A stretch of 64,000 nucleotides of DNA, from the NCBI RefSeq assembly GCF_036898095.1, contig NC_090746.1, forward strand, positions 50,845,569-50,909,568. Direction: 5' to 3'. The position numbers and the translations under genes were made by a program. The notes beneath the pieces are model-generated. The model was not told the DNA's origin. It ran no database searches and saw nothing but the letters and a program-made list of their open reading frames with translations. The DNA comes from Palaemon carinicauda. Its lineage: Eukaryota > Arthropoda > Malacostraca > Decapoda > Palaemonidae. Numbering within the stretch: position 1 is the first letter of the stretch; every line of letters starts with the position of its first letter. Of this stretch, positions 31,690-43,283 are shown one piece after another.

Positions 31690-33780
31690 CTGCTTCCTTC
31701 GGAGGTTGTCAACTTGGAACAAGAATCGGTTTAAGAAGTATATATTGATAAGAAGTTTGAAACTGATGATGCTTCACCCAAAGTTATTGCAGCTATCAAC
31801 CTGTTAAAGGCTAAACAGGTACTGCTGCAGCAGTTACAAGGAAAAGGAATGAAATCAAGGTATTCCTGTAAAGCACAGATAATTCACATAATTTTAAGGA
31901 AGCCTTTGAAAATTGTATGGAGCATTTAGACAAATACTTCCGTGTCCACTAAAGAGGATATTCAAAAGGTTACAAGAAGTTATGAAGAAAAGGAGACTAC
32001 AGTTGTTGGGTTCAAATGTTTAGTCCATGAATGGATTAAGAATGTGGAGAATGGCATACAGCTACGGCCGGACAGAATGTCTGTCAGATTCCACAGTTCC
32101 CAAAGCCAGCATTCTTCCCATAAGTCTGACTCATCAAAGAGATCTCATTTGTTGGCCAAAACACTGTAAAAAGAATTGCAGATCCAAAGGCAGATGGCCA
32201 GTACAGTTTCCCAAATTGCCAAAGAGAATGCTTTAAGTAATGCTCAATAAGCAGGTGAAAAGGGAAAGCTTGATTAGGAAGAAGTTCTAGGGAATTTCCA
32301 TCTTGAGCAAGAAGAAGCTGTAAGAATGTCACAAATGCAGTAGCTTAAGCTTACAATGGTAAAAGAAAACAAATAAGCAAAGGAGGTTGAGGGAATAGTG
32401 AAGCTAGATATGGAATTGGCTCAAGCTGTTGCAAGAAATACTACTCTTGCTCGAGAAGAGCCAACCAAACTGTACAATATACCACATACTGGATCCAGTA
32501 AGGCTCAACATTTGAATCCATCTTTGCCAGATTTTGAACCACAGATGCAGAACACTCCAACTGGATATGTGAACATAGTTGATATCCACCTAAGGCTCAT
32601 CTCCATCTCGAAAGACCCTTCTTAATGTAGTATTTTCAGTCAATTCTGCTCCAGCTCTATTCATAGGGATAATCTTTCTTCCTAAAAATTCCAACAAATT
32701 TTATGAAACCCACAACTAAGTTAACATTCAACAGCCATACTTGCTTTTAGAACAGATAATTGTATGGAGAATAAACAGTACCTCTGCAAGAAAGAGTTAG
32801 ATGCTTCTACAGTTCCTGTATCAAATGGTCAAAACATTGTTGCTTCCTCCTCCTAACTTATCAAAATTCATCAGTGACTATCTGGCATTAGCATCCTTCA
32901 TAAAGGCTTTCAATACAATGATAGTACCCAACACATAAATTAATCCTGACTGACTTCATTACCAGGACCAGTATGTTGAAAGGTATTGTACAAGGTCTTA
33001 TAAAAGCTTGTACTCTAGTGGAAGGACCCAAAGGATACAACAAAGCTGTGAGTTACAGAAGGAATATACTGTAGAGGTAAGTAAAAAGCGGCAATTGCAT
33101 ATGTTGAGAAGCTCCTCAAGTGGCTAGAGATCAAGAATGATGACCCTAAAGGATTAAAGGCATAATCAGTGTTCTTGATGGAGTGTGAGTCCTCAACCAT
33201 ATTGCCAATAGGATGTCTGTTTCTGGTGAACTGCCCTCCTACACCCAAAGTAAATGGTGTGACACCACTACATCAATCCAAACTAAAAAGGCCAAGATAA
33301 TATTTGAGGATCTGGTGAAGTTTATGGAATCTGCAAACGATCAACGATTATGCTTTCACCTGACAAATAATGAAAGTTGACAACAAACCAAAGAAAGCCA
33401 GCCATTCCAATCCTCAAAGAAGCAGAATGCCAGCTCCTTTGCCACGACTATACTGTACAGTTAGATGCTCATAACAGCTAGCACATTCAACAAAAGCAGT
33501 AACAAATCTAGCTAAAAGGAATTGCCCAATATATAAAGGGTCTTACGGCCAGTAGGATTGTTCCGAATTACCAAAGAAGTTAACGGAAGCCAAGATAGAC
33601 CTACTGAAAAACAAAGGCATTATCTTTGGCTGCATTAGCTATGATCATACTTTAAAATTTGCAGTAAATGTCAGAAGACATGTGCATCTTGTTCATATGC
33701 AGATTATGTTCAGCCAAGGAAGGAAAGCCAAACAGAGTGTAATCCTAACAAGCAATTAGACACTGATAAAGTTGCATTTA
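31690..33780 (+). pseudogene. Decayed BEL/Pao-type LTR retrotransposon gag
   Basis: Broken frames read, in order: a coiled-coil segment with SQHSSHKSDSSKRSH and the Ala/Glu-rich run MELAQAVARNTTLAREEP (32398 onward); a 'SDYLALASFIKAFNTM' block typical of Pao gag (about 32870-32920); and near 33500-33720 the zinc-knuckle area, recognisable as NCPIY ... KTKALS ... YDHTLKF with several Cys mutated. Stops are frequent. The order and motifs fit the Pao gag family. No LTR could be delimited. Confidence 0.62.
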
Positions 33781-33789
33781 GGTAGATGA

Positions 33790-35397
33790 TCTCTCCATAT
33801 CATTTGCTGGAGCTATAATGGCAATGGTTGAGAGAAAACTACAACTCGCAATTAACAAAATTATTCAGTAGGCTGATATGAATGGGTTTAAGTTTTCGAC
33901 AAGCAAACCTACTGTTGCCCATCTCTGTTGTATTTGGGGAGTACATCCAAACCCTGATATGTACATCAAAGGTCAATGGATTCCATGTGCAAGTGAAGCT
34001 AGGTTTTTAGGCTTGGTATTTGATTGTAGGTTGACATGGGTTCTTCACTTAAGATCATTAAAAGAAAAATGTCTTGATGCTTTGAAGCTTTTAAAAGTTT
34101 TGTCCCTTACATCATGGGGGCAGACCGCAAAACTATTTTAAAGTTATACAAGGCCTTGATTTTCTCAAAAATTAGTTATGGGTGTGAGATATTCTCCTGA
34201 GCCACCCCAAGTCGACTAAAGATTTTAGATTCTATACACCAACTGGTATCAGATTGGCAACAGGGGAGCATTTAGAATTTCACCTATTCCAAGCCTCCTT
34301 GTTGATGCGAGAAAATTACCGTTGGACCTTTACCAAAAGTCTTCTATTGTTCGGTATTGGTTTAGGTTGCAAAGACTCCCTAATTCTTTAGCCTTTCAGA
34401 CTGCAAGCCTTGTAAGGCACTCAACATACTTTGAGATGCAACAAAAATATCTTTAACCCTATGGTTTTTGGGTGAAACAATTATTGAACAGTCATGATAT
34501 AATTAGAAGCAAGATGCTTCCATTTAAGATATCATCAACTCCTCTGTGGAAATTACCTGAGATATCTTTTTGTAAATATTTTATTAGTGTTAAAAAGAAT
34601 ATGACCGAATTAGAAACCAGATCTTTGCAGAAGATCGGGAATCAACTTTTGTATATACTGATGGCTCCAAATCTGATGCATTGGGTTGGGAGTACATAGT
34701 AATAGTTTTAATTGTAGAGGTGCACTTCCTCTAACAGCTTCCATATTTACTGCCAAACTGTATGGCATACTAACTGCTATTGAGAAAATAGCATTGGGGA
34801 AGGAGGGTAGTTTTACCATTTTTACCTGTAATGATTTCCTACCTACCATCTAGAAATTGTTTAATAATAATTGGCAACAACACTGGGATAGTCTAGATGG
34901 CAATAAAATGAGAGAAATAGCAAATGTCATATCTCCTTTGAGGTATAACATGATGCCCCAAAAGTGGGAGATGTCTCTATGTCGTCTCCGCATTGGTCAC
35001 ACTCAGTTGACACACGTGTTTCTGTAAAATGGCCATACCAACCATATTACGATGACTGTTTGGTACCCTTGACAGTGAGACATTTGTAGATCGAATGCCC
35101 CACTTATAGTACTAAAAGAAATAGACATCTGTTTGAGGCTCAAGGTTAGGATGGCAGGTTCATCCTTGCCAAGATTCTCGGACATGATGTGTAGTACCAT
35201 ACAAGTGGTATTTTAAATTTAGTAGAGAAGTAAGTCTTCTGAAAGCTATCTAACTGTTATAAGGATCTTTTTGTTTTTATTGTTTTAAATGGAATTACCA
35301 ATTATTCATTTATTTAATTATAACAAATAATATCAAAGTCAATGACCTTAGATGTCAGGAGGCCAGATAACTCCTAATCAATCAGTCAATCAATCAC
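33790..35397 (+). mobile_element. 5'-truncated Jockey-like LINE inserted in the BEL/Pao remnant
   Basis: The frame at 33878-34141 reads GFKFSTSKPTVAHLC, then EARFLGLVFDCRLTW and LDALKLLKVLS, the C-terminal RT region of Jockey-type LINEs. Further frames give YTDGSKSDALGWE (start of RNase H) and MPQKWEMSLCRLRIGHTQLT, the usual C-terminal end. It finishes with the 3' tail ctaatcaatcagtcaatcaatcac, an AATC-repeat end typical of this group. Upstream RT and endonuclease are missing. BEL/Pao protease sequence resumes right after the tail, which dates the LINE as younger. Confidence 0.75.
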
Positions 35398-35399
35398 AA

Positions 35400-36060
35400 G
35401 CTAGCACAATGTTACAAGCCATATTGCCAGCAATGGTGCCACAAAGCGATAACCAGAAAGTTGAAACCTACCACTAATTCTATGACAATGAGTATACTGG
35501 CTGCTTTATAACTGAAGAGCTGAAGGAATTACTGAATGCAGATTCAATAGCAACCACAATCAAGTCTCATACACTGCATGAAACAGATTACAAATAGTCC
35601 ACAAAGTCATTCACTATCTAGTGGCGATGGACATCATTGGAAACAATCCAATATGCATTCCAAAGATATTTGCATATGAAGAAACTTCAGTCTCTCATAA
35701 CCAGATTCCAAGAAAGTATATTCTGTCAGCCATATCTCAACCAAGAAAGCTAGCAAGTCAAATTCCAAAGTATAAACCCTCTGTGAAGATTGGAATCCAT
35801 ATTAGCACCAACTGTTTTGCTGCACTTCAACCAGTCAGAGTCATACCAGCAGAGAACAATGAACTTTTTGGAGTTTAACTTGAGCATTATTGCATAATCA
35901 ATAGACCAGTGCAAGTTATACTTATTGAAAACATAAGTCAATTGTATTATGATAGTACTTCAGGAAGTAATGTTACAGAATGCATGACTCCAGCTGATTA
36001 TAGTGCTAAATTCAATGGATATTCCCAAATGACCAGCTTCCACAGTGGCACGATCCTATA
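35400..36060 (+). pseudogene. Decayed BEL/Pao protease and following region
   Basis: Broken frames read YDNEYTGCFITEELKELLNAD, matching the position of the aspartic protease (the catalytic D-S-G is degraded). Then come a MDIIGN ... IPRKYI segment and PKYKPSVKIGIHISTNCFAALQPVRVIPAENNELFGV, the hallmark 'IGLLIG.NCP.AL.P..V.P' block of Pao elements. It lies in line with the gag at 31690-33780, interrupted only by the LINE. RT was not found. Confidence 0.65.
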
Positions 36061-36569
36061 AATTCCCTAGTTGGTGTTTTAATCCAGTTCAGAGAATGAA
36101 AAATTGAATTAATGACAGACTTTAAAGACATGTTCTATTATTTGAAATACCCTGAACAACAACATATTTCAGACTAACCATGTTGGGATATTCATTGAAA
36201 TTGAGGCAACAGATCATGCAACAGTTTTACAAAATGGAAGTTTAAAGGAAGAAAGATATAAGGATCAGCAATCTGTTTATAAACCACCAGGTGTATCTTG
36301 TAATTCTATTAAGAGTGCTCAACACCCTTTATTCACATAAACTTTTCTGTTAACCGTTTATTTCTGTGCTACAACACTATAATAATTTTTTTTTTTTTAT
36401 TGAGGCTGATTTGCACCAACTATGATTGATTGTTTTTAATTATGTCCATTTGTCTCCCTTTATGGTAGTTTATTCCATTCATCCAATGTAAATGAATAGA
36501 TAAAAAAAGAATATTATTTTAGCGAGATGTGTCTGAGAGAATATTTCCTAGCACAGTGTTCTTTCTATC

Positions 36570-36570
<1 letters not shown>
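36061..36570. other. AT-rich sequence, probable tail of the BEL/Pao remnant
   Basis: No domain was recognised. It ends near the ATT microsatellite. Confidence 0.35.

Positions 36571-36627
<57 letters not shown>
36571..36627. repeat. (ATT)n microsatellite
   Basis: About 18 ATT triplets in a row, immediately before a LINE fragment. Confidence 0.95.
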
Positions 36628-36629
<2 letters not shown>

Positions 36630-36636
36630 ATATTTA

Positions 36637-38450
36637 GTAAAAGGTAAGGAGGTGTATGTTGCATTAATGAATCTGGAGGAAGCTTATGATAGAGTTGATA
36701 GGGAAGTGATGTGGAATGTGATGTGTTTATATGGAATCGGTGGAAGAATGTTAAAAGCAGTGAAGAGTTTATACATAGGCAGTAAAGTGTGTTTTAGGAT
36801 GGGAAATGAAGTGAGAGAATGGTTTCCAGTGAAAGTAGGTTTGAGACAGGGATGTAATATTGCCATGGTTGTTCAATTCTATTGTTAATGAGTTGCAAGA
36901 GAGATGAATACTTGGGTACTTGGTCAAGGATTGAAACTGATAGACGAGAGTGGTCATGAATGGGAGATGAATCAATTGTTGTTTGTGGATGATATTGTAT
37001 TGGTTGCAGACTCGAAAGAGAAACTGGGTCGATTAGTGACAGAGTTTGGAAGAGTGTGTGACAGAAGAAAATTGAGAGTTAATGTGGGTAAGAGTAAGGT
37101 TTTGAGATGCACAAGGGAGGGAGGATGGTGCTAGATTAAATGTCATGTTGAATGGAGAGTTACTTGAGGAAGTAGATCAGTTTAAGTACTTGGGGCTGTT
37201 GTTCCTGCAAATGGTGGAGTTGAAGCAGATGTACGTACATCAGCGAGTAAGTGAAGGATGTAAACAGTATTGGGGGTTAGTGAAGGGAGTGGTAAACAAT
37301 AGAGGGTTAGGAATGAATGTAAAGAGAGTTTTGTATAAAAAAAGTGACTGTACCAACTGTGATGCATGGATCGGAATTGTGGAGATGAAAGTGACAGAGA
37401 GACAGAAATTAAATGTGTTCAAGGTGAAGTTTCTGGGGAGGATGGCTGTTGCATTTTGATTAGATAGTGTTAGGAACGAAGTAGTAATGGTGAGGATAGG
37501 TGTAAGAAATGAATTAGCAGTTACAGTGGATATGAATGTGTTGAGGTGTGTTACTATATGGACATGAGTCATGGTATGACAATGAAATAATATCTTAATA
37601 TATTTACTAGATTTGAGAACAAAGCCCCAGAAGGATATTGGGAGTTAAATGGCAGGACAGGATTAGAAATGAAACTGTAAGAGAGATTACTCGAGTGCCA
37701 TATGAGGATGAGATCATGATGAAGGATAGATGGAGATAATGAGGACCTGCTCTTCACAGTTCCCAAGAGAGATTAGTTCACTAAACGTTTAGCTGGGCTC
37801 CACAAGGCACTATTGGAGTTAGAAGACCCAGGCATACATGACTGAGGGCTATGAAGCATGAAGTAGGAGATAATGAATGGAGAAGTGTTGAATTAAAAGT
37901 TCAAGATAGAGACGACTGGCGAAATCTAACCAAGGCCCTTTGCATTAATAAGCGTAGGAGGGGGTGATGATGATGAAGTTGTTTGGCCTTGTGGAGAAAA
38001 TAGAAAATAGCTGTCAGCTGAAGAAGGTGATGAATGCAAGAGTTGATGGGAGAAGTACAAAAGGAAGGTTAAGGTTTGGGTGGATGGATTGAGTGAAGAA
38101 GGCTTTTGGTGATAGGAGGATAGATGTGAGAGAGGCAAAAGAGCGTGCTAGAAATAGGAATGAAAGGTGACTTGTGAGTGATTGTGGCACAGTTCCGATA
38201 GGCTCTGCTGCTTCCTTTGGTGACCGCAGAGGTAGTGGCAGTAGGGGATTCAGCATGTGAAGCTTCATTGTGGTGGATAATGGGTGAGGGTGGGCTCTGG
38301 CACCCTAGCAGTACCAACCAAACTCGGCTTAATCCCTCGTCAGGCCAGGAGGAACGAAGATAAGAAAAATTCCATTTTGTTCTTTTTTTCTTTTATGTTG
38401 GCTACCCCCAAAAATTAGGGAAGTGCTAAAGTAGAAAGATTATTATTATT
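36637..38450 (+). pseudogene. RTE-like LINE reverse transcriptase fragment
   Basis: Frames read VYVALMNLEEAYDRVDREVMW (RT box A; the usual catalytic Asp is here Asn in 'MNLEEAYD'), then GNEVREWFPVKVGLRQGC, QLLFVDDIVLVADS (the catalytic F-x-DD box) and KLRVNVGKSKV. Decayed C-terminal sequence runs to about 38340, and a short attatt tail sits beside DIRS A2. Frameshifts near 36885, 37134 and 37459 break the protein, and the endonuclease is missing. Confidence 0.75.
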
Positions 38451-38782
38451 ATTTTTTATGAATAGTACTTACCTGGCAGTTATATATATATAGCTGAGTC
38501 TCCGACTGCGGCAGAATTTAATCGAAAATCGCGGCAACCGCCTTGTGGTGGTTGTGTGGTTAGATGGTTAACAACCCTTACAGGGTGGTACTTGGAATCA
38601 CTCCCGTTTACTGTTCCTCAGATTATCTCTGCCGGCCGGATCGACAACATCGTTGGTCCGCCATTTAGAGTTTTTTCGGATCGCTTTCCCTTCATCGCCT
38701 TTTTGGACTTCGTTTTTGGTGAAGTACACTGTGTTGGGATTTGGCAATCGTGTTTGTTTTTTGTCTTTTTTCCTTTCTTATC

Positions 38783-41011
38783 ATGAGTGAAAAAATTCAT
38801 TTTCGTATTTGTGCGAATGATATTTGCAAGGTGAGGTTGCCGAAAGTGTCGGTTGACCCTCACACTATCTGTATGGGTTGCAGGGGGTTTGAATGTGCTC
38901 TTGATAATAGGTGCAAGGAATGCGTGGTTTTAAGTGATGATAATTGGTTAGCTATGAAGCGCTATGTGCGCAAACTTGAGGTTGATAGAGTTAGAAGAGC
39001 TAAATCAAAGTCAAAGTCTGCTAGTGAGCCTAGCTTAGATTTATCTATTGACCCTTTACTTGTAACCTCTTTGGAAGTTATTCCTTCCCCGAATGTAGTA
39101 ACTCCTGCCCCTTCTACAGGATCTGTGCCTACGGATGACCCTGGGTATGCTAAATTAGCTGCTGAATTAGAGGCCATTAAAGCACAATTGGAGGCCTTTA
39201 AAGGTAAGGGTGTAAGTGCTTGTGAAAGTGCGGTGGAGGTGGCAACTGATCGAATCTGTCATACCCCTAGGTCTAGACCTCTACCAAGCTCCCAGGACCA
39301 AGGGAGAAGGTACGTCAAAAGCCGAAAGGGGGTGAGAGGTGCTTATCCTTGGTCAGTCGTCGCCTCAGACAGTCCTGTTGCGATCTCTCAGGCTGCTCTT
39401 GACCGCCGTAGAAAAGGCGTGTCGGATACGTTTGTGTCTTCGCCTGATTGTTCTCCCAGACGTAATTGGCATTACGAATCAAGACCAATGAAGAGAGGGT
39501 GGAACCGGGATGTGCAGTCTCGCTCTCCCTCTCCCGGTTCGAGTAGCCGAGATCCTGATCCTTCGGAAGACGATTTCGATGTTGTTCCTGTTAAGAGGGC
39601 GAAACAGAGAGTCCTTAGCCCAGTTAATCCTGCTAAACTCCCTGCTTCTTCTGCCAGCGCTCCCAGTCAAGCCGTACGACAACTGCCGTCTTCGGCACCG
39701 CGAGAGCCAGCGGAGGTTGCTAAAGCTTTCATGGTTGTTATGCAGGAACAACTTTCATCGTTAGTTCAAGCTTTCAGCCACCCTTCTCAGTCCGTCAGAC
39801 GTAAGGACGTCTCTTTGCCTGTTAAGAGATCTTCTTTTAAGAGAGATCTTAGTATCTCTCCCAAGAAATCTCTGCGCACTTCGTCGGCCGTACGACAACG
39901 CACACCCTCTTCATCGGCACGCTGCCAGGAATTTCCTTCCCCCCTCTCTCGGCGCCAGGACAATACTGTCTCTCGTTCTCGGCGCCGTGACGATTCCGTT
40001 TCTCTTTCGAAACGCCAGGACGTTACCGCCTCATTTCTTAGGAAACAGGATGAATGCAGTCTGCATTTTCAAGGCGAAGGCAGCCTGCATCATCAGGACG
40101 ATTCCGTTTCTCGTCATCGTGACGATACTGCTTCTCGTCATCGTGACGATACCGCTTCTCGTCATCGTGACGATACCGCTTCTCGCCGACTGGATGTTAG
40201 CGGCGCTTGGCGCCAGGATTCAAACAGCTCTCGGTGCCAGACTGCTGGCAGCCCAACTCTTCAGGATTTTATCCTTGAGCAGGACCTCGAAGATATTTCG
40301 AAAGAGGAAGAAAAACCTGCCGACTCTTCTAGTGATTATAAGGTTCTTTCTCGCTCTCTTTTGGATCTTTATGGGGAGGAATTTCAACCTTCGGCCCCTC
40401 GTTCTCCTCAGTCTGAATTTACCAGGAAGAAAGCTACTAAGTCTTCGGCCTTCATCAAAATGAAACTTTCAATTTCAGCCAGGAAAGCTCTCGCTAAGGT
40501 GGATGATTGGATGAAGGAACGGAGACAAGCGGTCAAGACCACCTTTTCTTTTCCACCGTCTCGGCTCGCTTCCAAGGCCGGTATGTGGTATGAGACAGGG
40601 GAACCTTTGGGGTTAGGAGTGCCTGCCTCCTCCCAAGGTGACTTCTCGGCTCTTGTGGACTCGGCAAGAAGGCATGCTTTAAACTCTGCCAAGGTGATGT
40701 GGTCCATGTCGGAGCTTGATCACCTCGTCAAGGGAATTTTCAGGGTTTTCGAGGTTTTCAGCTTCCTGGACTGGTCTCTCGGGACTCTGGCCAGGAAGTC
40801 TGAACTCCTGGAGGACACGAAGGACCTGACGAGTATCATGTTCTGCATGGACAAAGCTCTAAGGGATGGAGCGAATGAATTGGCTTCCCTTTTCTCAGCA
40901 GGGGTCTTAAAGAAGAGGGCCCTTTTGTGCTCCTTCACCTCTAGATCTGTGACTGTTGCCCAGAAGTCGGAGCTGCTTTACGCCCCTTTTTCACGTCTAT
41001 CTTTTTCCTGA
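38783..41011 (+). CDS. gag: DIRS Gag (A2), intact
   Basis: 742 residues from the ATG reading MSEKIHF; this start is chosen because A1 has the same ATG and the upstream 14 codons are leader. The N-terminal cysteines C10, C15, C30, C33, C38, C44 and C47 (HTICMGCRGFEC, RCKEC) suggest zinc binding, typical of DIRS-like gags. A Lys/Ser-rich segment follows (about 70-90). The middle is a low-complexity Arg/Ser/Asp region with tandem RHRDDTAS units (about residues 444-470). The C-terminal 200 residues (from KMKLSISARKALAKVDDWM) are helical and probably form the capsid part. It presumably packages the element RNA. Confidence 0.82.
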   Translation: MSEKIHFRICANDICKVRLPKVSVDPHTICMGCRGFECALDNRCKECVVLSDDNWLAMKRYVRKLEVDRVRRAKSKSKSASEPSLDLSIDPLLVTSLEVIPSPNVVTPAPSTGSVPTDDPGYAKLAAELEAIKAQLEAFKGKGVSACESAVEVATDRICHTPRSRPLPSSQDQGRRYVKSRKGVRGAYPWSVVASDSPVAISQAALDRRRKGVSDTFVSSPDCSPRRNWHYESRPMKRGWNRDVQSRSPSPGSSSRDPDPSEDDFDVVPVKRAKQRVLSPVNPAKLPASSASAPSQAVRQLPSSAPREPAEVAKAFMVVMQEQLSSLVQAFSHPSQSVRRKDVSLPVKRSSFKRDLSISPKKSLRTSSAVRQRTPSSSARCQEFPSPLSRRQDNTVSRSRRRDDSVSLSKRQDVTASFLRKQDECSLHFQGEGSLHHQDDSVSRHRDDTASRHRDDTASRHRDDTASRRLDVSGAWRQDSNSSRCQTAGSPTLQDFILEQDLEDISKEEEKPADSSSDYKVLSRSLLDLYGEEFQPSAPRSPQSEFTRKKATKSSAFIKMKLSISARKALAKVDDWMKERRQAVKTTFSFPPSRLASKAGMWYETGEPLGLGVPASSQGDFSALVDSARRHALNSAKVMWSMSELDHLVKGIFRVFEVFSFLDWSLGTLARKSELLEDTKDLTSIMFCMDKALRDGANELASLFSAGVLKKRALLCSFTSRSVTVAQKSELLYAPFSRLSFS
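40090..40190 (+). repeat. 24-bp tandem repeat within the A2 gag
   Basis: The unit cgtcatcgtgacgata(c/t) ccgcttct recurs about four times, encoding RHRDDTAS. The copies are nearly identical, so they arose by recent slippage. Confidence 0.85.
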
Positions 41012-41255
41012 AGCTCTGGTCAGAGATATCTCCCTTCCTCTGGCACAGAAGGCTACTCAGGACCTTTTGTCTCGGTCTGCTAGGAAGACCTTACCTGTTG
41101 TTCCTGCTCCTCTGAAGAAGGAAGAGAAGAAGTTTTAACAGCCTTTTCGGGGCATGATCTCATTGAGAGCGGATTTTAGGGGGAGAAGACAAGAGTCAGG
41201 GCCAAGTACCAGCAGGGGTGCGTTTAGGCCCCGGTCCAAAAAATGAGATGGAAGT

Positions 41256-42214
41256 AGGGGGCAAGACTGTCTCGTTTTTGGCAGTCTTGGAAAAGGAGAG
41301 GGGCGGACACCTGGTCCCTCTCAGTCGTCAAGGAAGGTTACAAGATCCCCTTTTTAAAGAAACCACCTCTCTCAGACACTCCCCTAGCCTTAGTGGCTCA
41401 GTACACCGACGCGGGGAAACGAGAGGCTCTTCTGGAGCTAGTCGACCAGATGTTGGTCAAGGGAGCAATAGAGCCGGTTCAAGACCTCGCCTCCCCAGGC
41501 TTTTACAATCGCCTGTTTCTGGTTCCCAAGAACTCGGGTGGATGGAGACCAGTCCTAGATGTCAGCTCTCTGAACACCTTCGTGGAAAAAATAAAGTTCT
41601 CCATGGAGACGACAAAGTCAGTGCTGGCTGCAGTTCGTCCAGGCGACTGGATGGTTTCTCTCGACCTGCAGGATGCTTATTTTCACGTCCCCATTCATCC
41701 ATCTTCGAGGAGATATCTGAGATTTGTGTTCCAGGGCAAGTGCTTCCAATTCAGGACACTTTGCTTCGGTCTCAGCACAGCTCTCCAAGTTTTCACCAGA
41801 CTAATGGCGAATGTGGCAGGCTGGTTACACCAGGAGGGGATAAGGGTCTCCTTCTATCTAGACGACTGGCTGATCCGGTCACAGTCGAAAGAGAAATGTC
41901 TGGAGGACCTAATGAAGACGTATACGATGACTCAGGACCTGGGACTCATCATCAACAGGAAGAAGTCTCAGACCAAGCCGAATCAGACTATTCTCTATTT
42001 GGGGATAGTTCTGAATTCAGTTCTTTTTTGGGCTTCTCCCTCCCAGGAGAGGCAGACCAGGTGCCTGGACAAAGTCAAAGTCTTTTTGAGGAAGCAGGAA
42101 TGCTCAGCGAAGGAGTGGATGAGTCTGCTGGGAACTCTATCCTCCCTGGAGCAGTTTGTCCCTTTGGGGAGACTGCACCTAAGGCCTCTGCAACACTTCC
42201 TCGCGAAGGTTTGA
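41256..42214 (+). pseudogene. DIRS reverse transcriptase (A2), ends at an in-frame TGA
   Basis: The frame is open from just after a TAG near 41255. It reads WSLSVVKEGYKIPFL, then KGAIEPVQ, GGWRPVLDVSSLN, VSLDLQDAYFHVPI (box A), FRTLCFGLS and FYLDDWLIRS (YLDD at 41855-41866), then LIINRKKSQT and YLGIVLNS. The TGA at 42212-42214 stands where A1 has TGG (Trp), so the protein would stop before RNase H. The frame continues after it. There is no clear ATG near the N-terminus, so translation may need reinitiation or frameshifting from gag. Confidence 0.85.
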
Positions 42215-42229
42215 AACAGAAAGATCCAG

Positions 42230-43283
42230 GTGGACACTTTTTCTTTTCCCATTCCGACAAAGATCAAGGATCTTTTGATGTGGTGGCTAGACTCAGCTCT
42301 GTTGGGAAAAGGGATCTCCTTGTTCAAGAAGAACCCAGACCTAGTGTTATTCTCAGACGCGTCCGAGTCAGGCTGGGGAGCAACACTAGGGAACAAAGAG
42401 GTCTCAGGTATTTGGGAAGGGAATCAGATCAGTTGGCATATCAACAGGAAGGAATTGATGGCCATTTTGTTAGGGCTAAAGGCCTTCAAAACCTCGGTGT
42501 CAGGAAAGACTGTGGAGATCAATTCCGACAACACCACAGCTCTCGCGTACATAAGGAAGCAAGGGGGAACTCACTCTGTTCTCAACTGCGAGAGAGCTTC
42601 TCCTTTGAGCGAACGAGAACGAGACTCAGCTGTTGTCAAGGTTTGTTCAAGGGCAGAGAAACATCAGGGCAGACATGCTCAGCAGGAGGGGACAAGTCCT
42701 TCCCACAGAGTGGACTCTCAACCCGCATGTCTGTCGAAGCCTCTGCAGGATGTGGGGCAGACCTGTAATAGACCTTTTCGCCTCCAGTCTAAACAAGAGG
42801 ATCCCCAACTACTGCTCCCTTGTCCTGGACGAGGAAGCTGTTGCAGTGGACGCCTTCTTGATGGATTGGACGGGGCTGGACATGTATGCCTTTCCCCCGT
42901 TCAAGATCATCAATCTGGTTGTCAGGAAATTCGCTCTCCTCGATTCGGGACGAATGATCCTAGTGGCTCCATTCTGGCCTGCGAGGGAATGGTTCACCGA
43001 AGTGGTAGGGTTGCTGATGGACTTTCCAAGAAGACTCCCTGCAAGTCCAGATCTTCTCAGACAACCCCACTTCGAGAGATTTCATCAAAACCCCCTCGCT
43101 CTCAATCTGACTGCCTTCAGACTGTCGAGAAGCTCGTTAGATCTCGAGGCTTTTCGGCACAAGCGGCGAAAGCTATTGCCAGAGCAAGGAGGATCTCTTC
43201 ACAAAGAGTCTACCAGTCAAAGTGGGAGACCTTTAGAGCTTGGTGCAGGAGGCACAAGGTTTCCTCGTCCTCTACCTCTCTAA
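42230..43283 (+). pseudogene. DIRS RNase H and methyltransferase-like region (A2), frameshifted
   Basis: RNase H residues appear in LFSDASESGWGATL, NRKELMAILLGLKAF and INSDNTTALAYIRK. A loss of about 8 bases near 42580 (against A1) shifts the frame. The proper frame resumes at about 42633 with RNIRADMLSR, then GRPVIDLFASSLNKRIP, AVDAFLMDWTGLDMYAFPPF and ILVAPFWPAREWF, to a stop at 43283. The frame shift makes the upstream part run into the recombinase frame, giving an artificial fused ORF to 44101. Confidence 0.82.

Noticed and set aside
36529..36640. Leucine-rich membrane peptide
   Set aside because: The Leu run is the translation of the ATT microsatellite in front of an RTE fragment.
40090..40190. 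CRISPR-like array
   Set aside because: The repeats are direct, contiguous 24-bp coding units without spacers, in a eukaryotic retrotransposon gag.
41218..42768. 516-codon ORF parallel to the A2 reverse transcriptase
   Set aside because: It runs in another frame over the RT and RNase H sequence and shows no motif. The RT motifs are in the neighbouring frame, so this is a shadow.
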